Of a stretch of 64,000 nucleotides of DNA, positions 56,184-64,000 are shown in pieces. Below the pieces are notes generated by a model. The model saw only the letters and a list, made by a program, of their open reading frames with translations. It ran no database searches and was not told where the DNA came from. Within the stretch, counting starts at the first letter, position 1. The number at the start of each line of letters is the position of its first letter. This stretch comes from Beroe forskalii (lineage: Eukaryota; Ctenophora; Nuda; Beroida; Beroidae). The translations under genes were made by a program, and so were the position numbers. The stretch spans positions 1 through 64,000 of the forward strand of contig WFMF01000037.1 of the NCBI GenBank assembly GCA_011033025.1. Direction: 5' to 3'.

Positions 56184-59100
56184 GTAAGAAACTTTTTTTC
56201 CTTCACACTCTCGGATTTCAAGAAATTAATCAACGTATACGAAAATACAAATGATAAATTTATACATTATGGAACGAAATTTGTGGGTTTAAAAAACATG
56301 TTTCTTGTAGGGGTGGGAAGAAAATGGGTGATATGTTTTTTGGTATCTCCATGTGCTTCGAAGAAGTCTAGAACCGGTTTTAGGTTCAAATCTTGAAAAC
56401 TCGTTGATTCTCCCCCGCCATTTTTACTTTTTTATAACTATATTTGCCAAATTATTCACGTTAGACACTTCTAATTTCTAAACCAGGGAACATACCAATC
56501 AACTGTAAGAAACATATTAAAATTGGTCTGATCAGAAATTTGCCCATTTGATGGGCTAAAAACGACCAAAATTAAAAATTGACGTACATGACCAAAAGTG
56601 ACAAACTGCTATATCTCAGCAAGGCAAGGTGCTAGCGACCTGGGACCAAAGTATTTCACCATCTAATCCTACCATTAGTGGGGATAGAACACTGAAGAAT
56701 GAAAATTATCTAGGAGGCTTATTTCGCTGATTTTGTTGATAATGAAATGTCCAATTTTCAACTAAAGTAGGCGTTCTAGGATGTTTTCATGGTGTTTCCA
56801 CCCACTAATGGTAAGATGAGATGGTAGAATCCCAAGAATAAACTCTGTCCCAAATATCCAGCGCCTCCCTGGGTTGAGATGTAGCATCTTGCCACTTTGA
56901 GCCAAGTGTCTGAAATTTGGTACTTTTTAGGGCATCAAATACATCAAATAGGTGTCTGTGTCTGTGCTACTGGAGTTGAAAGTTGGTGATAGGTCAGAAA
57001 GGTACATGCTAGACTTGTGGCAGTGATCCATCAGGCTGGTGAAAGTGGAACGTGAGCGTTTTTTATGAAATTTTTCAATTTTACAAGCATTTCTCAACGC
57101 AGACTTTTTGCTATTTCATCTAGATAAAAATAATTTTTTATCTAGATAAACCAATAATTTATTTTGACGAATTATCGGAGATAATCATCGGTTTCAATTA
57201 TCGGACTGGAAAGCCTAATTGAGAAGTGTTCAGCTAATAAAAATTGGTCTGAGAGTTGAAACAAAATCTCTTTATGAGCAATGCTTTTTTTCAAATACCA
57301 AAAATAATCAACAAAATCAGTGAAATAAGCACCCAAGAGTTTGCCATTTTTGGCCTTGCATATCAAATTTGGTCCTATTTAGCCCATAAAAAGGCATATT
57401 GTTTCTTGCAATTAGATAAATATATATTATATAACGATCGTTATATAATTCTTGCTCCGATAATTTTTGTTATATAACAGCTTCAAAAATTAATTTTGAT
57501 GGTCGATTTACATTTTACATGAGATTTTAAAATTTTCGAAATTTTGGGGTGTGATAATTTTTCCAAGTGTGTGATAACTGTACAGTTATCACTCCCCTCA
57601 AAGAACAGTTATCACACCTTTGAAGAATTATCACACCCCAAAAATTAAACCTTTAGAATTTTGTGATTCGTATTTATTTACTATTCAAAATCATTTGAAC
57701 CTGTCAATGCTCTCACTCAATTGCGATACACCAGTGTATACATCTTATGTTATCTTGTTTTGGTTTCATGAGTTTATGCAATCACCGTTCACATTACTCG
57801 TTATATGAGCCGCGCACCCACGTGCCAGTAAAGCAGTAAGACCACTTGCTCACACTTCATTACGATACACCAGTGTATACATATGATGTTATCTTGTTTT
57901 GGTTTCATGAGTTTATGTATACTTGTTGGTCATTATATGAGCCGCGCACCCACGTGCCAGTAAGACCACTTGCTCTCACTCAATTGCGATACACCAGTGT
58001 ATACATCTTATGTTATCTTGTTTTTGTTTCATGATTTTATGTATACTCGTTATATGAGCCGCGCACGCACGTGCCACAAGGACCACTTACCCTCACAACA
58101 TGTCTATATCATGATACACGAGCGTATACATATTATATTTTGTTGCTTCGGCGTGATGTTTTCTTGTTTTGGTGTTTTGAATACTTGTTGTACAGTGCAG
58201 GGGCGTAGCCAGGGGGGCGGCGACACAGGCGGCTGCCTCCCCTTTTTGGACAGACAACATGATAATTTTGTTAATTTTGTTGAGATGAGAGCTTTGAGTC
58301 AAGCAAAATAAAACATTCAACAGGTTGTGAATGTAACTCGCCACCTCCTTTTCAAAAATCTAGCTACGCCCCTGGTACAGTGTACACGTTGGTGAATGTC
58401 GCTTGTTTGAATGTGCCCGCCATTCGCCAATAAATGTGCGTCCGTTACTGTGTTACACACACGGAAATGATCTTTCTATTTTGTTTCGTCATAGCCTAAG
58501 AAATATTGACATTGTCATACATTTCAATCGGCAAACACTTCATTACATAGTACCTAGGTGAATCAAAAGATATGACCAAAGTTTATGAATATTTCGGACT
58601 TGCGTTTTTATTCATACGGCAAATTTAAATATACATAGCTACTCTTCACCATCTAATCTAAAATTCCCGGCCACTTCGAAGCTTGATTTTTTCAAGATTC
58701 AATTTGAAGCCCTCTAGTTCAAAGGATTTTTATATTTAAAAGCTTATAAATTTTCTTTCTTATTGGAAAACCAGTTTCAATCTCCTCCCGTTTCTCACGT
58801 TATATAATAGATTAATCAAACACCCTAAGGATACGTTTATATCAATTATCACACTCGCCTTCGGCTCGAGTGATAATTGGAATTATTGCACTCGCCTTCG
58901 GCTCGAGCAATAATTCGAATTATCACACTCGCTTCGCTCGTGTGATAATTCATATAAACGTATCCTAAGGGTGTTTGATTATCCTATATTATCTAGTTAG
59001 AGGTGTCTAAGGGGCCATCCATAGAGGACGTCCGCAATGAGGGAGGAGTATGGCCAATGCAGACGTAGGGGGGGTGTTTAGTCAAATGGGGACGTCCGCA

Positions 59101-61473
59101 ATTCATGGAAATTTTGGGCGAATTGGTGGCTATTTCACTAGAAAATCATGAAATTCCGGGGCCAAAAATGATGACCCAAAAATTTTTCAGGAAAAATTTG
59201 GACATCCAGGGGCCGGGGGGAGGGAGGGTTTTCTGGATTGTGGACGTTTACGGACAAGGAGGCGGGGGAAGGGAGGGGTCTGAAATAGCGAAAATTTTGC
59301 GGACGTATGGACATGAGAGCTCAAAAACCTTCGAAAATGGAAAAAATTGGTGGGGTATTAACGAGTTTTCAAGATAATGTCTGACTGATCAACTTGCAAA
59401 TTTATCAAATATCTTCCAGTTACCAGAGTCATAAAGCATCAAAAATTACAGATTGAGTCTCTGACTTTATAATTTTCTATCAAAAATAGTTTTTCCCCGT
59501 TTTTTCTTTTAACTGATTCTGATTTTTCTATTTGATGACTGACCAAGCTTAATTTCAAGGAGAAAAAACGACACAGTACACAATCACTCACGAAACTGGA
59601 AGTGGCATCTACGATGGCGGATCTTCAGAAGGATATATGTTCACCATAATCGGAGCAAAAGGTGAAACAAGTCCCCATGATTGTCCTGCAGCCAGAGGGA
59701 AAACTGAGATTGGACAATGCACAATAGAGGATGATGCTGACATTGGAGAAATCAAAGAAGTTAAGATATACAATTCTGGAGATGACTGGTGGCTTTTCAC
59801 ATCTCTCACTGTCAACGGAAATCATGTTGGAGGTGGAAGTGTAGATGACTACAAAACTGAAGTATACCCTGCGTATGGAAAGGACGCATCTGAGTATAAA
59901 GTCCTTTTTGAAACTGGAAGTGGACAATAATTATGATGGAGGGTCTAGCAAAGGATATATGTTCACCATAGTCGGTGCGAAAGGTGAAACAAGTCCCCAT
60001 GATTGTGTAGCAAACAGAGAAAAGGGAACTTCTAACGGCTGCACTTTTTATGATAACACCGACATTGGAGAAATCAAAGAAGTTAAGATATACAATTCTG
60101 GAGATGACTGGTGGCTTTTCACATCTCTCACTGTCAACGGAAATCATGTTGGAGGTGGAAGTGTAGATGACTACAAAACTGAAGTATACTCTGCGTATGG
60201 AAAGGACGCATCTGAGTATAAAGTCCTTTTTGAAACTGGAAGTGGACAATATGATGGAGGGTCTCGCCAAGGATATATGTTCACCATAGTCGGTGCGAAA
60301 GGTGAAACAAGTCCCCATGATTGTTTAGCAAACAGAGAAAAGGGAACTTCTAACGACTGCACTTTTTATGATAACGCCGACATTGGAGAAATCAAAGAAG
60401 TTAAGATATACAATTCTGGAGATGACTGGTGGGTTTTCACATCCCTCACAGTCAATGGATATCATGTTGGATGTGGAAGTGTGGATGATTACAAAACTGA
60501 AGTATACCCTACATATGGAAAGGACGCATCTGAGTATAAAGTCCTTTTTGAAACTGGAAGTGGACAATATGATGGAGGGTCTAGCCAAGGATATATGTTC
60601 ACCATAGTCGGTACAAAAGGTGAAACAACTCCCCATGATTGTGTAGCAAACAGAGAAAAGGGAACTTCTAACGGCTGCACTTTTTATGATAACGCCGACA
60701 TTGGAGAAATCAAAGAAGTTAAAATATACAATTCTGGAGATGACTGGTGGCTTTTCACATCTCTCACTGTCAATGGATATCATGTTGGATGTGGAAGTGT
60801 GGATGATTACAAAACTGAAGTATACCCTGCGTATGGAAAGGACGCATCTGAGTATAAAGTCCTTTTTGAAACTGGAAGTGGACAATATGATGGAGGGTCT
60901 AGCCAAGGATATATGTTCACCATAGTCGGTGCGAAAGGTGAAACAAGTCCCCATGATTGTGTAGCAAACAGAGAAAAGGGAACTTCTAACGGCTGCACTT
61001 TTTATGATAACGCCGACATTGGAGAAATCAATGAAGTTAAGATATACAATTCTGGAGATGACTGGTGGGTTTTCACATCCCTCACTGTCAATGGATATCA
61101 TGTTGGATGTGGAAGTGTGGATGATTACAAAACTGAAGTATACCCTACATATGGAAAGGACGCATCTGAGTATAAAGTCCTTTTTGAAACTGGAAGTGGA
61201 CAATATGATGGAGGGTCTAGCCAAGGGTATAAGTTCACCATAGTCGGTGCGAAAGGTGAAACAACTCCCCATGATTGTGTAGCAAACAGAGAAAAGGGAA
61301 CTTCTAACGGCTGCACTTTTTATGATAACGCCGACATTGGAGAAATCAAAGAAGTTAAGATATACAACTCTGGAGATGACTGGTGGGCTTTCACATCCCT
61401 CACTGTCAACGGGCTTAATATTGGAGGTGGAAGTGTGGATGATTACAAAACTGAAGTGTTCGGTATCCAATAA
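55928..61473 (+). CDS. Secreted cysteine-rich / PLAT-repeat protein gene
   Basis: Exon 1 is 55,928-56,183 and exon 2 is 59,560-61,473. The donor GAAG|GTAAGA and acceptor TAATTTCAAG|GAG are both phase 1 and join CEG to EKTTQYTI. Residues 1-25 (MHCTSFVGLLLVVTTFQLLH LGSGA) are a signal peptide. Residues 26-86 carry six Cys (27, 41, 53, 70, 80, 84), loosely ShKT-like, starting CKD. Exon 2 holds six PLAT/LH2-like domains of 106 residues with YKVLFETGSG, FTIVGAKGET, HDC...C, ADIGEIKEVKIYNSGDDWW and SLTVNG. PLAT domains bind lipid or protein surfaces, so an extracellular matrix or lipid-binding role is possible. The frame changes once between units 1 and 2. A TATA-like 'ttataaat' lies near 55,740. 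No poly(A) signal was seen close by. Confidence 0.72.
57541..57645. mobile_element. Nested-hairpin MITE in the intron
   Basis: 'ttttggggtgtgataatt' and its inverse 'aattatcacaccccaaaa' enclose inner pairs ('gtgtgataactgt'/'acagttatcac'). Confidence 0.7.
57700..58140. repeat. Tandem repeat, period ~125-138 bp, four units
   Basis: 'gatacaccagtgtatacat' at about 57,725, 57,863 and 57,988, with a variant at 58,114. Units also share 'gttatcttgttttggtttca' and 'gagccgcgcacccacgtgcc'. Confidence 0.85.
58198..58374. mobile_element. hAT-like MITE, 177 bp, 8-bp target duplication
   Basis: Ends CAGGGGCGTAGCC and AGCTACGCCCCTG are inverse with one mismatch. GTACAGTG flanks both sides (58,190-58,197; 58,375-58,382). 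The 8-base duplication and CAGGGG ends fit hAT. No transposase. Confidence 0.85.
58813..58981. mobile_element. MITE with inverted ends and three internal hairpins
   Basis: TAATCAAACACCCTAAGGAT and its near-inverse close the element, with 'acgtttatat' continuing the arm. Inside, three hairpins in a row have arms AATTATCACACTCG, AATTATTGCACTCG and AATTATCACACTCGC around CTTCGG- or TTCG-type loops. Same plan as 40,525-40,713 with different sequence. Confidence 0.8.
59007..59290. repeat. Dispersed repeat (pairs with 48,982-49,300)
   Basis: Starts CTAAGGGGCCATCCAT as in the partner; carries two 'acgtccgcaa' segments. Confidence 0.65.
59560..61473 (+). CDS. Exon 2: six PLAT/LH2-like repeats
   Basis: Units: 59,577-59,894, 59,895-60,216, 60,217-60,534, 60,535-60,852, 60,853-61,170 and 61,171-61,470, then stop. 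All are 318 bases except unit 2, which is 322. Four extra bases near 59,927-59,931 shift the frame, so unit 1 ends in TAA at 59,930 and units 2-6 are open in another frame. Units 2-6 differ at only a few positions (GNHVGGG/GYHVGCG, WWLF/WWVF/WWAF), so the array is recent or homogenised. Unit 1 is most diverged (HDCPAARGKTEIGQC). A minus frame of 381 codons at 60,325-61,470 is a shadow. Confidence 0.78.
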
Positions 61474-61910
61474 CAGGAATACTCTTGATTTTGTCCCATT
61501 TTAAAGAGGGAATGTAGAAGTTATAGAGGGAATGTAGAAATCTTAAGCATATTGCATGAATGATAGACAGACTCTGGTTGGAACGTTTAGGGCTACGGCA
61601 ACGCCGTCAGAATATTATTGAGCTTTTGAACTAATATGATTAGACCAGAGGCCCATTGGGCCTTCTAGCTTTCTAGGTCAAAGGAAAATCAGCCATAGAA
61701 ACGAAAACCTTCTCTTACTTATTCGAATGGACCATACTTTTTTAGTAGCACAGCATGACATTGATAGCAGCCTGAATGTAAGGAATTTGTGAATAAGCTT
61801 ATTTAAACATCATTTTTTCAAAAAGGTGACAGTATAGTGCCAATTTTTTCACATATTATGTTAGTTTGGACATCTCTAGTGATCAATTTTTTTTGAATTT
61901 GATATTTCCT
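61474..61910. other. 3' flank with a terminal-hairpin fragment
   Basis: AGGCCCATTGGGCCTTCTAG at about 61,651-61,670 resembles the hairpin ends of the Helitron-like units, but their core is absent. Confidence 0.4.
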
Positions 61911-61914
61911 TATT

Positions 61915-62710
61915 TGTAGCAACTGAGGGGTTATTAAATCCTAGACAGATTAGAGAAAACGGAAAAAATGCCCTATTTCATAGCTTTTGGCCATTAAGGT
62001 ATTAATCCATCAAAGAAGTGTTTAGTCCTCCAAAAGTAATTGTATCTTAGAGGTCTAAAGTTATTGATCTAGAGGTCAAAAAGCACTTTCTTGGTCAAAA
62101 TTAAGGAATTTATGACATTGTGATGTTTGAGGCTAACGCAAAGTCCAATTCTTTAATAAAATCATGGGGAGGAAGACACTTATCCTCACCTGAGATCTGA
62201 CAACATATCCCAGTAGGTATTTAAAATTTTTGAGGTGATCCTAGACAGCTCCAGCTTCATTTTGTTATTACAAGAATATGTCTTTACTGGCTTGCGTTGC
62301 TGTTTTGAGGCTAAATTTTGTCGTGATATATCTGAAAACCTGGATTTCACAGTTTTTAGCCATTTCATGCATCAAAAGATCAAAGAAGTGCTTGAGTCCT
62401 CCCAAATTTATTTTATCTTAATCAAGAGGTCAAAAATCAAAATACACTTCTTTGGTTCAAATTTAGAAATTTTTGACCTTGTGTTGTCCATTTGAGGCTA
62501 AAAGAAGGTAAATTTTTTGATAAAATCCCGGGGAGGAAGTCTCTTTAACGTCACCTGGGAGCCAACAACTCATCCATTGTGCAAAATTTGGGTTTGAGGT
62601 GATCCTAGACAGTTTTAGCTTTCTTTTTGGTATCAAATATTATATGTTTTCATTGGCTTGTGTTGTGGTCTTGAAGCTAAAATCAAGTTGTGACATCCGA
62701 AAACCAAATT
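61915..62710. repeat. Diverged tandem repeat, period ~300-370 bp
   Basis: 'cctagacag' occurs at about 61,940, 62,241 and 62,609. Between them 'ttgaggctaa', 'aaatcatggggaggaag' (62,160; variant 62,524) and 'aagaagtg' recur in the same order. Non-coding. Confidence 0.7.
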
Positions 62711-63045
62711 TTGGAAAATGGGCCCAAGATAAACCTCTGAGGGACACCGAAAAGAGGCAGGACCATTTTAATACCACTAACTTGTAGCCACCACTCAACA
62801 AATGAAATTGTATGAAATTATGATCAAATTAATATGTTAATTAATTAGTCCAACACACAGTCTCTGATGTAAAACTTTCAGACAGTAGGGATTCTAATTT
62901 AAAAATTGCTTTGCATTTGTTTGTGCTTTTGGGAGAAAAACAAGTGGGCCCTAAAATTCACTTTCAACCTAAAACACGATAAATTTTGGTTGAAAGTGAG
63001 GGGATTTGAAATGGTGCAACCAAGGAGATTTTTCCTTTTGAAAGC
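62711..63045. other. No recognisable gene
   Basis: A short inverted pair ('tttcaacctaaaa' / 'ttttggttgaaa') lies near 62,965-62,996. Nothing else was recognised. Confidence 0.4.
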
Positions 63046-63049
63046 CAAC

Positions 63050-63430
63050 CCAATCATAAACCCACCCATCTGATTAGGGTTGACTTTGACCCAATCATAC
63101 ACCCAACTATCTGATTAGGGTTGACTTTGACCCAGTCATACACCTACCTATCTGATTAGGGCTGACTTTGACCCAATCACATACCCAACTATCTGATTAG
63201 GGTTGACTTTGACCCAGTCATACACCCAACTATCTGATTAGGGTTGACTTTGACCCAGTCATACACCCACCCATCTGATTAGGGTTTACTTTGACCCAAT
63301 CACATACCCACCTGTCTGATTAGGGTTGGCTTTGACCCAATCATACACCTACCTATCTGATTAGGGTTGGCTTTGACCCAATCACATACCCACCTGTCTG
63401 ATTAGGGTTGGCTTTGACCCAATCATATAT
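63050..63430 (-). repeat. ~40-bp tandem repeat with a likely NPEPPS exon end and donor, about nine units
   Basis: On the minus strand the unit nearest the right edge reads YDWVKANPNQT ending CAGACAG|GTGGGT, a good donor in phase 1. That is exactly the phase exon a needs to give NQT-G-LFRVKYSS. Other units read WVKVNPNQ with donor variants (CAGATAG|GTAGGT, CAGATAGTTGGG). The full upstream exon is not visible, since the frame meets a stop about 25 codons upstream. Confidence 0.68.
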
Positions 63431-63982
63431 GACCCATGGCTGACTTTGAGTTCTTTCAGAGTTTCAGGTGACCACCGACCTCAGACAAGTAAATCGGTAA
63501 CCCATATGTGTGCAGAGTGCTCGATTGAAAAAGGCCTCGATAAAGACACGCGAAATTGTGTGCTTTTGACGGAATTTATATGAAAAGTTGAAGCGCACCG
63601 AGGAAATCCGCGAATCTTTATCAAGGCCTCTGTCAATCAAGCAGTCCGCACACATATGCGTTATAGGCTAACTCAAGTAATTCTTGAATTCACTTCACCC
63701 ATAAAACATACTGTGTTTCCTTTGCCTCAGAATTGTGGCTTCATTTAAATTCGAGACACTCTACAAAATAATATTACTTCTAAGTTACACAACGCTGTTT
63801 GGTCGCTTTGATTTAAAGAGGGTTAGTCTAGACTTACCTAAGCCCCTACACTCCTACATGGTAAATTGCCCATGATTGCTTCAATTGCCGGATGCCTCAT
63901 TGTCCAGTGGTCTAATTTATTTCTAATTTAAGAATTTATTGAAAAGTTATTTCCATGTGGTACAACATAAAGAGTGACAAAG
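63431..63982. repeat. Long direct repeat D2 with internal foldback
   Basis: Copy of 55,134-55,693, including the foldback (about 63,501-63,660). The match ends at 'gacaaag'. The last 18 bases of the window are unrelated to the D1 flank. Confidence 0.85.
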
Positions 63983-64000
63983 TGAGGCTTTGCAATTTAA

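Larger units (their letters stand above)
56184..59559 (+). other. Intron of the PLAT-repeat gene (3.4 kb)
   Basis: Holds several repeats listed separately. Bases 56,184-57,540 show no gene. Small perfect palindromes such as ATTATATAACGATCGTTATATAAT (about 57,427-57,450) are present. A skipped small exon cannot be excluded. Confidence 0.55.

Noticed and set aside
60325-61470. 381-codon open frame on the minus strand opposite the PLAT repeats
   Set aside because: It is a shadow: the same open antisense pattern repeats every 318 bases because the sense units are near-identical, and the sense strand has the domain motifs and splice join.
61640-61675. Seventh Helitron-like unit
   Set aside because: Only a similar terminal hairpin is present; the shared core and TC start are missing.

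Overview
The window looks like nuclear DNA of an invertebrate animal. It is AT-rich. Its genes are split by GT-AG introns, and most of the sequence is transposon fossils, foldback elements and minisatellites. Visible element types are LINE, Helitron-like, PIF/Harbinger, hAT-like, mariner-like and LTR. Only three host genes can be supported from sequence. The phylum cannot be fixed; a marine invertebrate would fit, but that is a guess.

Layout. 0-6.2 kb: a ~175-bp tandem repeat, then decayed Harbinger-type repeats. 6.2-8.75 kb: a young, gag-only LTR retrotransposon fossil. 8.8-13.6 kb: further Harbinger pieces, including recognisable transposase, and duplicated unrecognised coding fragments. 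13.6-16.9 kb: mostly anonymous, with a short frame carrying a 2A-like motif and a foldback MITE. 17.1-18.8 kb: a small three-exon gene with one membrane segment; a partly deleted copy lies at 20.7-22.6 kb. 19-29 kb: minisatellites and dispersed repeats. 29.2-33.9 kb: five Helitron-like units head to tail. The second holds a 1,254-bp foldback element with an 8-bp target duplication, and the first two each hold a tRNA-like sequence. 35.7-39.6 kb: a 5'-truncated LINE with target duplication, itself hit by a poly-G-ended element. 40-47.7 kb: MITEs, a LINE ORF1-like fragment, a sixth Helitron-like unit and a non-LTR-type insertion.

48.4-54.9 kb (minus strand): seven in-phase exons of the C-terminal part of a puromycin-sensitive aminopeptidase (NPEPPS-like, M1 family). 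The end of one more upstream exon seems to survive inside minisatellites at 55.0 and 63.1-63.4 kb. This gene gives the most striking observation. At four of its introns the tandem repeat is built from the gene's own exon-intron junction, so each array holds two to tens of copies of exon tail plus splice donor.

55.9-61.5 kb (plus strand): a secreted protein gene with a signal peptide, a six-cysteine domain (exon 1) and six PLAT/LH2-like repeats of 106 residues (exon 2). The repeats are nearly identical in DNA, with one frame change between units 1 and 2. It lies between two ~555-bp direct repeats and may be nested in an aminopeptidase intron.

No operon logic applies. The genes appear functionally unrelated and share only their repeat-driven setting.
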